Shown piece by piece: positions 35,709 through 43,672 of a DNA stretch of 64,000 nt; position 1 is the first letter of the stretch, and each line of letters starts with the position of its first letter. The stretch comes from Longimicrobium sp. GTDB lineage: Bacteria; Gemmatimonadota; Gemmatimonadetes; Longimicrobiales; Longimicrobiaceae. The position numbers and the translations under genes were made by a program. The stretch spans positions 29,016 through 93,015 of the forward strand of contig DASUYB010000107.1 in the NCBI GenBank assembly GCA_036377595.1, given 5' to 3'. Under the pieces are notes generated by a model. The model was not told the DNA's origin. It worked only from the letters and a program-made list of their open reading frames with translations, and did no database searches.

Positions 35709-35816
35709 GGCTCGGTCCGGTGAAGATGGGCGATGGAGGAAAGCTGCCCTCGCCGTACGCCGCTGGCAACCACTCCGTTTCACGGCGCGCATGCCCCCGG
35801 CCGCTGACCCGCGCTG

Positions 35817-37373
35817 ATGCGATTCGGCGCCTTCATCCCCGCCCCCTCCGACGCCGCGCCCGGGTACCTGTGGCCGCGGTGGATCTTCCTGCGTGCGCTG
35901 GGGGCGATCTTCTTCTCCGCCTTCTACTCCCTCGCCTTCCAGCTCCACGGACTGATCGGCCCGCAGGGGATCCTTCCCGCCGGCGACTACCTGCGCCAGG
36001 TGGCGAACATCCTCGGCGCCGGGAAGGGCCTCTGGTACGCGCCGACGCTCTTCTGGCTCGGCTCGGGGAGTGCCGCGCTCACCCTCGTCGTCGCGGCGGG
36101 GATCGTGTCGTCGCTGCTGCTCGTGGCCAACGTGTGGCCGCGCGCCACCGTCGCGGTCTCCACGCTGCTGTTCCTGTCGTGCGTGGCGGCGCTGCAGGAC
36201 TTCTCGTCGTACCAGTCCGACGGGATGCTGCTGGAGGCGGGGTTCATCTCCTTCTTCTTCGCCCCGCGCGGCATCCGGCCGGGGCTGGGCGCGGCGGACC
36301 CGCCGTCGCCCTTCAGCCTGTTCATGCTGCGGTGGGAGTGGTTCCGCATCTACTTCGAATCCGGCATCGTCAAGCTGGCCAGCGGCGACCCGCACTGGCG
36401 CGGCCTCACCGCCATGGACGAGTACTACCAGAACGGCCCGCTCCCCACCTGGATCGGCTGGTACGTGCAGCACCTCCCGCACTGGTACCACGCGGGAACG
36501 GTGATCTTCACGCTCCTGGTCGAGCTCGTCCTGGTCTGGGCGGTGTTCGCGCCGCGCCGCCTGCGCATCGCCTGCTGCTTCGTCGTCACCGCGCTGCAGA
36601 TCGGCATCATCGCCACGGCCAACTACGCCTTCCTCAACTATCTCGTCCTCACCCTCGGCGTCCTCCTGCTCGACGACCGGGCGCTCGCGCGGCTCGGTTT
36701 CCCGCTGCCGAAGACGGGGGATGACGAGCCCGCGCGGCGACCTGTCTGGCGGCGCGTGGAGACGGCCGTGCTGGGCGTGGCGCTGTACGCGACGGCGATG
36801 GCGTTCCTGCTGCCGTTCGCGGGGGGATCGGGGGTGTTGGGCGCGCCGGTGCGGCTGCTGGCGCCGTTCCGCATCGCCAACGCGTACGGGCTGTTCGCGG
36901 TGATGACGCCCGCGCGCTACGAGATCGAGTTCCAGGGAAGCCGCGACGGGCGCACGTGGATCGCGTATCCCTTCCGCTACAAGCCGCAGAACCCGGCCCG
37001 CGCGCCGGGGATCTACGCGCCGTACCAGCCGCGGTTCGAGTGGAACCTGTGGTTCGCGTCGCTGGGCCCGTGGCGGCAGTCGGAGTGGGTCGTCTCCGCC
37101 CAGCAGCGGCTGCTGGAGGGGAGCCCGAGCGTGCTGCGCCTCTTCCGCCGCGATCCGTTCGAGGGAAAGCCGCCGGCGATGGTGCGCACGGTGCTGCGCC
37201 AGTACTGGTTCACCGACCGGGAGACGCAGCGGCACACGGGGATGTGGTGGCGCCGCCGCGACCTGGGCCCCTTCACCGGCGTCCTGCGCCGCGACGCGAG
37301 CGGCGGCTTCATCCTCGAAAGCGTCCCCACCCCGCTCCCGCCGCTGAACGTGACGGTGCCCGGGGGGAGCTGA
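35817..37373 (+). CDS. Lipase maturation factor (LMF1-like) membrane protein
   Basis: A 518-residue multi-pass membrane protein of the lipase maturation factor family. It shows YQSDGMLLEAGF, the segment WEWFRIYFESGIVKLASGDP with HWRGLTAMDEYYQNGPLPT, and a C-terminal soluble domain with QPRFEWNLWFASLGPW and WWRRRDLGPF. Eukaryotic LMF1 matures secreted lipases in the ER; the role of bacterial homologues is unknown. About 8 hydrophobic segments are present. A degenerate copy of its 3' part lies at 38824-38931, beyond the convergent SIR2-receiver gene. Confidence 0.86.
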   Translation: MRFGAFIPAPSDAAPGYLWPRWIFLRALGAIFFSAFYSLAFQLHGLIGPQGILPAGDYLRQVANILGAGKGLWYAPTLFWLGSGSAALTLVVAAGIVSSLLLVANVWPRATVAVSTLLFLSCVAALQDFSSYQSDGMLLEAGFISFFFAPRGIRPGLGAADPPSPFSLFMLRWEWFRIYFESGIVKLASGDPHWRGLTAMDEYYQNGPLPTWIGWYVQHLPHWYHAGTVIFTLLVELVLVWAVFAPRRLRIACCFVVTALQIGIIATANYAFLNYLVLTLGVLLLDDRALARLGFPLPKTGDDEPARRPVWRRVETAVLGVALYATAMAFLLPFAGGSGVLGAPVRLLAPFRIANAYGLFAVMTPARYEIEFQGSRDGRTWIAYPFRYKPQNPARAPGIYAPYQPRFEWNLWFASLGPWRQSEWVVSAQQRLLEGSPSVLRLFRRDPFEGKPPAMVRTVLRQYWFTDRETQRHTGMWWRRRDLGPFTGVLRRDASGGFILESVPTPLPPLNVTVPGGS

Positions 37374-37397
37374 GCGCGGTGGTCATGGTGTCGCGAC

Positions 37398-38609
37398 TCA
37401 GGTCTTCGCCGGGACGGAACCGAACGCGACCGGCTCGTGGTTCAGCAGACGCGACACCTCGGCGATGACGGCGGAAAACTCGATCGGTTTGCCCAGGAAC
37501 GCATCCGCTCCGAGATCGAGCATCCGCTTCCTCGTTTCTTCATTCGCCATCGCGGTTACCACGATGATCTTGATCTTGTCGAATTCGGGATGGGATCTCA
37601 CCAGCCGGATCAACTCGATTCCATCCACGCGCGGAATCAGGAGATCGACCCACAGGAGGCGCGGGTTGAGCTTGCCGATTCGCATCGAAGCTTCGTAGCC
37701 ATCTCTGGCAACCTCGATACGTATTCCCGGAAACGCATGCTCGAGGAGCATCTCGAAAGTCAATACACTTTCTTCGTGATCCTCAGCGATCAGCACGTCG
37801 CATCCACGGCTCATCTGGTCGACGTGATTCTTGATTCTGGCCAGGATGTCTGAAACCGCCCCGTCCTTTCCTCTCCGGTCGGAGGGATCGAGACGCAGGA
37901 CGCACATTCCCCTCCGCTCCCATTCGCGGACGAGGTGCTCATCCTGCTCGAACGTAAGCATGAACGCACGGCGCTTCATCTGCTCCAATTCATGCCAGAC
38001 CGTGTTGTAGATCAGTTCGATGTTCCAATCCCGCATGCTGTAGCCGACGAAAACGATCGTACGGTGGCTGAACAGGTCATGGATTTTCCTCTGTAGCGCA
38101 GGATTGCGGCGCAGGAACCGGTCGTAGTCCGCAGCGCTCAGGATGATCGACTGCGCCTGGTCCAGGTTGCCATGGATCTTTACGACCTGGACGTCCTCGG
38201 CCTCGCTCCAGAGTCCGATCTCGCGATCATCACAGATCACGTGGACCGTTCTTCCCTCCTGTTTCAGCGACCGCTCCAGCAGGTCGTCGTAATTCGTCGT
38301 CACGATGACGCGATGAGGCAACGATGCGAGGAGCCTGTGCACGTCCGTCGGTTCGAACCCCTTGTTCAGCAGACGGCGAAGAAGGAGAAAGAGCTCATGA
38401 TCTCCGTGCTGGTTCCGGAAGAACTGCGCAACCAGTTGCGGTGTCGTCTCGTCCGTATGCGGATTGAGCCGCTTGCGAAGCTCGGAGACAACGTCGCTCC
38501 AGAGCGGCGCCCCCGCACTCGCCGAAAGTCCGGCACCCACGAAGAACGCGGCTTCACCCTGTACGAGTGCGCGGGCGATTTCCTGACAAGCCTGGTTCAC
38601 AATCGACAT
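37398..38609 (-). CDS. SIR2-like NADase domain fused to a response-regulator receiver domain
   Basis: A 403-residue two-domain protein. Residues 1-245 form a SIR2-like (SIR2_2) domain with GAGLSASAGAP at 25-35, TTNYDDLLE at 104-112, KIHGN at 144-148 (His146 as the expected catalytic residue) and FVGYSMRDWN at 187-196. Residues 270-390 form a complete CheY-type receiver: Glu276-Asp277, phosphoacceptor Asp322 in WVDLLIPRVDG, Thr352 and Lys374 in GKPI. SIR2-like domains of this type deplete NAD in anti-phage systems (ThsA, DSR2). A receiver fusion suggests control by phosphorylation. ATG 38609 starts exactly at the SIR2 domain. The gene is GC-poor for this genome and lies between two copies of LMF 3' sequence. 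No kinase is adjacent. Confidence 0.9.
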   Translation of the reverse strand: MSIVNQACQEIARALVQGEAAFFVGAGLSASAGAPLWSDVVSELRKRLNPHTDETTPQLVAQFFRNQHGDHELFLLLRRLLNKGFEPTDVHRLLASLPHRVIVTTNYDDLLERSLKQEGRTVHVICDDREIGLWSEAEDVQVVKIHGNLDQAQSIILSAADYDRFLRRNPALQRKIHDLFSHRTIVFVGYSMRDWNIELIYNTVWHELEQMKRRAFMLTFEQDEHLVREWERRGMCVLRLDPSDRRGKDGAVSDILARIKNHVDQMSRGCDVLIAEDHEESVLTFEMLLEHAFPGIRIEVARDGYEASMRIGKLNPRLLWVDLLIPRVDGIELIRLVRSHPEFDKIKIIVVTAMANEETRKRMLDLGADAFLGKPIEFSAVIAEVSRLLNHEPVAFGSVPAKT

Positions 38610-38823
38610 GAGCGCAGTTGTCCTGCTGTCGGGTCCAACCGGCGGAACCGCTGACGTCTGGCGATGGACTCCAGTTCGACGTGTCACACGATAGCGGCTC
38701 GGTGCCCCACACGGACGCCGGAACTGAAGACTGCTTGGAGGGATCTGGCGACGCAACAGTCTGCAACCGCTGGCGCTGTTCAGGAATCCTGCAGCGAATC
38801 CACCGCCGCGCGCCGGCCACGCC

Positions 38824-38931
38824 GTGGGTCGTCTCCGCCCAGCAGCGGCTGCTGGAGGGAAGCCCGCGCGTGCTGCGCCTGTTCCACGACGACCGCCGCT
38901 GAACGTGACGGTGCCGGGTGGGGGGTGACCG
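38824..38931 (+). pseudogene. Degenerate 3' fragment of the LMF gene
   Basis: Positions 38824-38883 match LMF gene positions 37085-37144 with only a few mismatches (shared GTGGGTCGTCTCCGCCCAGC). The fragment then jumps to CCGCTGAACGTGACGGTGCC, which equals the LMF 3' end at 37341-37360, so about 190 bp is deleted. It is not a gene on its own. Together with LMF it brackets the SIR2-receiver gene. Confidence 0.85.
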
Positions 38932-38960
38932 CGGGACGATGCCCGCCGCCGGGTGGATGG

Positions 38961-39617
38961 CTACGCTGGCGCGATCACCGCGGTATCCGGCGCCGCCACG
39001 GCTTCGGGTGTTGGCCTGGCATGCGTCCACGGCTTGACGTCGAGCCGTTCTCCAAGCCGCACGACATGGTCGAAGTTCCAGGCTGGCAATGCCGGTTGAA
39101 ACACGGACTCGCGTGCCGCCTTGTTCGGGGCGTATCGGTAGCAGCGAATCTGCTCGACCCAGTACTTGAGATCCTCGATGTCCGCGTCATGAAGCTGTCC
39201 GTCGCGCAAGAGCTTGTAGACGTGGTCTAGGTATGAGAACAGCTTGATGAAGCAGTAGCGGTAGACCAGGCCACGCGGATCCTTCAACGTCTCCGGGTTC
39301 AGGTTCGGCTCCATTGCAATGGCCAGCACCTTCGGATCGTGATCCATCACGGCGGGGGCATCTCCCTGCGCGTCCTTCCTGAACAGTGGCCGGTATTCCT
39401 CGGGAATGATCAGGGGCCCGACTCCCCAGTCGAGCGCCTGGGTTGCCAGTGCGAGCGACCTGTCGGTATCCAGCTTCTCCAGCAGCGTGGCGGCCAGATC
39501 GGTGGCTTTCCAGCGCTTGGCGCGCCGGTATTGCATCCAGGCGTAGCCGGCGCTGACCGCCGCGATCCCGACCGTACCCAGCTTGTTCACGTTCTCGACC
39601 CATTCCGCGACAACCAT
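38961..39617 (-). CDS. Membrane-anchored hypothetical protein
   Basis: A 218-residue protein with one N-terminal membrane helix (LGTVGIAAVSAGYAWMQY), a basic stop-transfer (RRAKRWK) and a helical cytoplasmic domain (ALDWGVGPLIIPEEYRPL, YRYCFIKLFSYLDHVYKLLRD). It resembles DUF4760-type membrane proteins in layout, but I cannot assign a family. ATG 39617 has a clear GGAGG ribosome site. Its position upstream of the SIR2-receiver gene on the same strand makes it a possible partner, though the LMF remnant separates the two. Confidence 0.72.
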   Translation of the reverse strand: MVVAEWVENVNKLGTVGIAAVSAGYAWMQYRRAKRWKATDLAATLLEKLDTDRSLALATQALDWGVGPLIIPEEYRPLFRKDAQGDAPAVMDHDPKVLAIAMEPNLNPETLKDPRGLVYRYCFIKLFSYLDHVYKLLRDGQLHDADIEDLKYWVEQIRCYRYAPNKAARESVFQPALPAWNFDHVVRLGERLDVKPWTHARPTPEAVAAPDTAVIAPA

Positions 39618-39718
39618 ACGGTCCTCCGTAGTGGGAGGGTAAATGGCGCGCTCCCTCGGGCGGCACGACGACGCTTCCGGGTGGAAGTCGCGCAGGGCGC
39701 GCGCGAATCGCATCTCCG

Positions 39719-40360
39719 TCATCGATCGCCGCCCGAGAGCCGCAGCAGCTCTTCGAAGAAGTGGATGGTGCGCCAGATGTCGTCGCGCGTGTCGCCGTCC
39801 CACGCCTCCACCGTCTCCAGCTCCCGGCGCAGCTCGGCGATGCGCGCGGCGATCTCCGCCCGCTCCGCCGCCCCGCACGCCGCGGCGATGCGCGGCCAGG
39901 CGTCGCGCGGGATCGGCTCCCACGGCTCCAGCCCGCGCTTGGCGTCAGCGAGAAGATCCGGCAATCGGCTCAATGGGGGATCGGCGGAGGTTGGAAGCTC
40001 GTACCAGATCTCGACTTCGTAGCCGTCGGGATCGAGCGCGAAGAGGTACGGCTCGCCCAGGCAGAACTCGCCCTGCTCGCGGATCTTCCCGCCCGCGCGC
40101 TCGACGGCGTTCGCCGCGGCGGCGATGTCATCCGGATCCATCAAGCGGAAGCCGAAGTGGATCACGCCGCCGCCGGGGCCGGCGCGGTCCGGGTCGCGTT
40201 CGAGCACGAGCACGTCGCGGCTGCCCGGGGTCTGCAGCTGCACGAACGCGTCTCCGCGATACACCTCCACCATCCCGAACAGCTCGCGATAGAACCGCGC
40301 CGACCGATCCAGGTCCGCCACCGCGAGCGCGAGATGCGTCAGCCCGAACGTTCGCACCAT
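39719..40360 (-). CDS. VOC (glyoxalase/dioxygenase superfamily) protein
   Basis: A 213-residue protein with an N-terminal VOC domain of two beta-alpha-beta-beta-beta units (GLTHLALAVADLDRSARFY; GGVIHFGFRLMDPDDIAAAANAVERAGG) and metal-ligand candidates His9, His-in-IHFG and Glu in YEVEIWYE. A C-terminal helical extension of about 80 residues (WPRIAAACGAAERAEIAARIAELRRELETVEAW) is unusual for simple VOC enzymes. The substrate is unknown. ATG 40360 begins right at the domain. Confidence 0.85.
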   Translation of the reverse strand: MVRTFGLTHLALAVADLDRSARFYRELFGMVEVYRGDAFVQLQTPGSRDVLVLERDPDRAGPGGGVIHFGFRLMDPDDIAAAANAVERAGGKIREQGEFCLGEPYLFALDPDGYEVEIWYELPTSADPPLSRLPDLLADAKRGLEPWEPIPRDAWPRIAAACGAAERAEIAARIAELRRELETVEAWDGDTRDDIWRTIHFFEELLRLSGGDR

Positions 40361-40410
40361 CGGCACCTCGAACAGTGTTGCTGAACGGCGAGATCCGGAA
40401 CACCCCCCCG

Positions 40411-40604
40411 GTGTCATCCTGAGGGAGGCGCTGCACGGCACTCTCGTACGCACAAGCGCTGGGCGCCGACCGAAGGATCTACTCTACCCACGGGAAATTC
40501 CGGCTCCTCCGGGCAGACATCCGGCCCGCCCTGCAAGATCCTTCGGGCGCGCAGGGATTCGTGTGAACGCGGCTTCGATGCTCCGCGCCCTCAGGATGAC
40601 ACCC
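40411..40604. repeat. Nested palindrome element (ATCCT variant)
   Basis: TCATCCTGAGGGAGGCGC at the left pairs with GCGCCCTCAGGATGACA at the right end. Inside, CGAAGGATCTACTC (about 40471) pairs with AAGATCCTTCGG (about 40535). The order of the four parts is the same as in the ATTCC-variant elements, with both pairs changed in a compensating manner. Confidence 0.75.
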
Positions 40605-40636
40605 GACGGGGTGTCCGCAGGTTCAGCGACCCCCTC

Positions 40637-41350
40637 TCAGGTGATGTGCAGGTCGGTGCCGTAGCGCACCAGCCCCAGCTTGCGCGCGACGGCCTGCGAC
40701 GCGGCGTTCCGCCACGACGTGCTGTACAGCGGGATGGAGCCCATCTCCCGCACCGCGGCGGCCCACGCGGCCACGACCCGCGCCGCATGGCCGCGGCGGC
40801 GGAAATCGGGCGCGGTCTCCACCCCCGCCTCGTGCGCCGCCGGGGTGATGCGGACGCTGGCGCACACGGCCACCGCCCGCCCGTCCACGAGCATCGCCAG
40901 CGCGGGCTGCGCGAGCTCGATCCCGTCGGCCCACTCGTGCAGGTGCGGCCGCAGCAGCTCCGCGTTCTCCGCGGTGATGCGGACGGCGTCCACGGGCACC
41001 GCCATCTCGCGCGGGAAGCGGTACGCCGGCCCGGCCTCGGTGCGCGCGGCCGGCGCGAGCAGCGCCTCGTACGGCGGCGCGCCGTGCGGCGGATCCAGGC
41101 GCTCGTCGCCCGTACGCTCGGCCGCATGCACGGCGGCGAGCTCCCGCGCAAGCGCATCGCCGACGTCGTGGCGGAGCCGCAGCACGCTCCCCTGCGCCGT
41201 CCGGCCGACGAAGATGCGCGGGGCGTCGGCGCCGCCCGGCTCGTTCACGCGCAGCATCCGCCCCGCGGCGTCGTGCGTGAACAGCGCGTCCACGTGCAGC
41301 CGCATCAGCGCGAGATCGCCCGGCGTGCCATTCGCGCCGTTCGTCTGCAC
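40637..41350 (-). CDS. GNAT family N-acetyltransferase
   Basis: A 237-residue acetyltransferase. The GNAT core is in the C-terminal half: VCASVRITPAAHEAGVETAPDFRRRGHAARVVAAWA (acetyl-CoA loop RRRGHA) and YSTSWRNAASQAVARKLGLVRYG. The N-terminal half (about 110 residues) is an extra domain seen in predicted acetyltransferases. GTG 41350 was chosen because GGAGGA lies 9 nt upstream; ATG 41305 is possible. It directly follows the esterase gene in the same transcription unit. Confidence 0.8.
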   Translation of the reverse strand: MQTNGANGTPGDLALMRLHVDALFTHDAAGRMLRVNEPGGADAPRIFVGRTAQGSVLRLRHDVGDALARELAAVHAAERTGDERLDPPHGAPPYEALLAPAARTEAGPAYRFPREMAVPVDAVRITAENAELLRPHLHEWADGIELAQPALAMLVDGRAVAVCASVRITPAAHEAGVETAPDFRRRGHAARVVAAWAAAVREMGSIPLYSTSWRNAASQAVARKLGLVRYGTDLHIT

Positions 41351-41355
41351 GGGGA

Positions 41356-42198
41356 TCAATCCTCCGGCGGGCGCGACGATGATGCGGCGACGTACGGCGG
41401 GAGCCACTCGCGCAGCACGCGCGGCGCCTCGGCGCGGTAGATGGTGGCGTGCTCGAGGTCGGGGCGCGGCCGGTACGCCCAGCGCAGCCCGGCCGGCGCG
41501 TTCGCGCGGAGCACGTCCGCCAGGCGCGCGGCCTCGGCCCCCACGTCGTCGCCGGCGGACGAGAGGTACAGCGCGGCGTGGAGATCGGGATGCGCGCGCA
41601 GGCGATCGGCGGCGGTGCGCGTCAGCTCCTCGCCGTTCCACCACAGGCTGGGGCTCAGCGCGATGCAGGTGCCGAACAGCTCCGGCCGCTCGAGGAAGGT
41701 TTCCACGATGAACAGCCCCGCGAGCGACTCGCCGATGATGGCCCGCTCGCCGGTGACGTTGTAGCGCCGCTCGATCTCCGGGATCAGCTCGTCGGCGATG
41801 AAGCGGCGGAACGCGGCGGAGCCGCCCACGCGCGGCGCGATGGCGCTGTCGCCGTGGACGCGCGTCGGGCCGGTCATGTCGCGCCGCCGCTCGGTGTTCT
41901 CGATCCCCACCACCAGCACGGGCCGCATCTCTCGCGCGCGAATGGCGGAGTCGACTGTGGCCACCACGTGCGGGAAATCCTCCTCCACTCCGCCGTCGGG
42001 CATGTAGAGCACCGCAAACCCCGCATCGCCCGCCGGATCGTAGACCTCCGGCAGCCACACGTTGATCCGGCGCACCTCACCCAGCACGGCCGACAGCATC
42101 GTGAACGTCTCGTGTGGCAGCACCGCCTCCTGCGCGACTGAGCGATCCGTCATGAGCGCACCGGCGGCGATCGCGAGAACGATGGGGAGGGACTTCAT
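41356..42198 (-). CDS. Alpha/beta-hydrolase esterase (enterochelin-esterase-like)
   Basis: A 280-residue exported hydrolase with a signal peptide (SLPIVLAIAAGALMTDRSVAQ). The serine elbow is IIGESLAGLF, the acid is likely in SSAGDDVG, and the histidine in DLEHATIYR completes the triad. The sequence is of the IroE/esterase D-like group. It overlaps the upstream serine hydrolase stop by 4 nt (ATGA) and precedes a GNAT gene by 5 bp, so the three form an operon. Confidence 0.87.
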   Translation of the reverse strand: MKSLPIVLAIAAGALMTDRSVAQEAVLPHETFTMLSAVLGEVRRINVWLPEVYDPAGDAGFAVLYMPDGGVEEDFPHVVATVDSAIRAREMRPVLVVGIENTERRRDMTGPTRVHGDSAIAPRVGGSAAFRRFIADELIPEIERRYNVTGERAIIGESLAGLFIVETFLERPELFGTCIALSPSLWWNGEELTRTAADRLRAHPDLHAALYLSSAGDDVGAEAARLADVLRANAPAGLRWAYRPRPDLEHATIYRAEAPRVLREWLPPYVAASSSRPPED

Positions 42199-43424
42199 CG
42201 GCGCCGGTCGATCGTGCTCAGGATGCGGCTCATCACCCGGCCCAGCGGGAGGCCCGGGCGGCCGGGAAGGATGTTCCACTGGTTGACGACGACGATCAGG
42301 TCCTCTTCGGGGATGGCGACGGGGAACTGGCCGCCGAACCCGGAGCCGGCCCACATCACCCGCGTGCTGTCGGTGGGATTGGGATAGAGCCACCACTTGA
42401 GCCCGTAGCGCGCGCCGCCCGGCCGGTTGCCGACCGCCACCGCGGGCAACACCGACTGCCGCACCCACTCGCGAGTCACCACCTGCCGGCCGTTCCACGA
42501 GCCATCGCGCAGGAACAGGTACCAGAGCCGCGCCAGGTCGTCCGCGGCCAGGTAGAGCCCGCCCTCGGTGTCGGGGACGCCGGCCGGCGTGCGCTTCCAG
42601 TACCAGTCGCGGATACCGAGCGGGGCGAAGAGATAGCGCGCCGCGTACTCCTCCACGTCCACGCCCGTCGCCCGGTGGAACACGTGCGCCAGGAGCTCGC
42701 TGGCGCCGCTGTTGTAGTTGAAGCGCGTCCCCGGCTCCTCCATCATCGGCCGGTCGATGGTGTACCGGATCCAGTCGTAGCTGCGCTCCAGCCCGATGGC
42801 GGTGTTGGCGGTGTCGCCGTAGGGGCGGTTCTCGTCCCAGTCGATTCCGGCGGTCATGGTCAGCAGGTGGCGGATGGTCATCCGCCGCTTGCGCTCGTCC
42901 ACGTTGGCGACCGTCCCCGAATCGAAGAACGACAGCACCGGCGTGTCGAGCGACGGGAACTCGCCGCGCGCGACGGCGGTGCCGATCACGATCGACGTCA
43001 CCGTCTTCGTAACCGACTGCAGCGTGTGCAGGTTGCCGCGGCGGTACCAGGGATGCCACCACGCGTTGAAGTAGTTGTAGGGCCCCGACCGGTCGTGCGT
43101 GCGCAGCGTCACCGCCCGCCGCGCGGAGTCGCCGTAGATGCTGTCGTAGTCGTGCTCGTAGCGCCGGTCGAACGCCAGCCTGCCGCGCCGGATCACCAGG
43201 AAGCGGTCCACGTTGCCGTATCGCCCCGACCGGATCTCCGCGTCGATGCTGTCCAGCACCGCCGCGTTCAGCCCGACGGACTGCGGCGTCGCCGCCGCCC
43301 ACCGCTCGCCGGGCCACGCCTGCGCGCTCGTCTCCTTCGGTGCGGAGATGGCAATCAAGGTCGCGGCGATGGCTGCGGCGGTAGCGATGATGCGCGGGCG
43401 TGCGGCGGCGAGGGACGGTGTCAT
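42195..43424 (-). CDS. Beta-lactamase-fold serine hydrolase
   Basis: A 409-residue exported class C beta-lactamase-like (PF00144) protein. The signal peptide ends SAPKETSAQA. Catalytic motifs are SVTK (Ser-x-x-Lys) and YNSG (Tyr-x-Asn); GSGFGGQ stands in the place of the KTG motif. Members include D-aminopeptidases and esterases, so it is not necessarily a beta-lactamase. It is the first of three overlapping genes (with esterase and GNAT). Confidence 0.88.
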   Translation of the reverse strand: MTPSLAAARPRIIATAAAIAATLIAISAPKETSAQAWPGERWAAATPQSVGLNAAVLDSIDAEIRSGRYGNVDRFLVIRRGRLAFDRRYEHDYDSIYGDSARRAVTLRTHDRSGPYNYFNAWWHPWYRRGNLHTLQSVTKTVTSIVIGTAVARGEFPSLDTPVLSFFDSGTVANVDERKRRMTIRHLLTMTAGIDWDENRPYGDTANTAIGLERSYDWIRYTIDRPMMEEPGTRFNYNSGASELLAHVFHRATGVDVEEYAARYLFAPLGIRDWYWKRTPAGVPDTEGGLYLAADDLARLWYLFLRDGSWNGRQVVTREWVRQSVLPAVAVGNRPGGARYGLKWWLYPNPTDSTRVMWAGSGFGGQFPVAIPEEDLIVVVNQWNILPGRPGLPLGRVMSRILSTIDRRR

Positions 43425-43484
43425 GGGAAATCCTCGGGGTGGGGCGGGGATTCGCGATGCCGGTGCACGGGAGGGTGAAGCCGC

Positions 43485-43545
43485 GGCAACAACCACGGGA
43501 AGCCTCGCAAACCGCGCGAGGCTGCAGGACGAGATTCGCGCAAAC
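43485..43545. repeat. CCTCGC..GCGAGG intergenic palindrome
   Basis: The stretch GAAGCCTCGCAAACCGCGCG followed by AGGCTGCAGG is a palindromic unit. It is preceded by GCGGCAACAACCACGGG, a relative of the GCGGCAACAACAGC repeat near tolB. The CCTCGC..GCGAGG core is also found near 11910-11930. Confidence 0.55.
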
Positions 43546-43608
43546 GTGATTGCGCGGCGCTCCGCCCGCAACCTGTTCGATCGCTTGGGAGGCGTCCGTG
43601 CGACAAAA

Positions 43609-43642
43609 CGCGTGGGGCCGGCAAACCAGCCGGCCCCACGCG
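43609..43642 (-). terminator. Intrinsic terminator of the haloperoxidase-like gene
   Basis: A perfect 14-bp stem (CGCGTGGGGCCGGC at 43609-43622, GCCGGCCCCACGCG at 43629-43642) has a 6-nt loop. On the minus strand it is followed by TTTTGTCG. It lies 31 bp after the stop codon of the vanadium-haloperoxidase-like gene and separates it from the serine hydrolase operon. Confidence 0.8.
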
Positions 43643-43672
43643 GTATTCCATCTCCCGAGTTGCGACGCGGCC

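Noticed and set aside
42195..43424. True antibiotic-inactivating beta-lactamase
   Set aside because: The fold and SxxK/YxN motifs are shared by many esterases and peptidases. The KTG box is replaced by SGFGG, and no resistance context is present.
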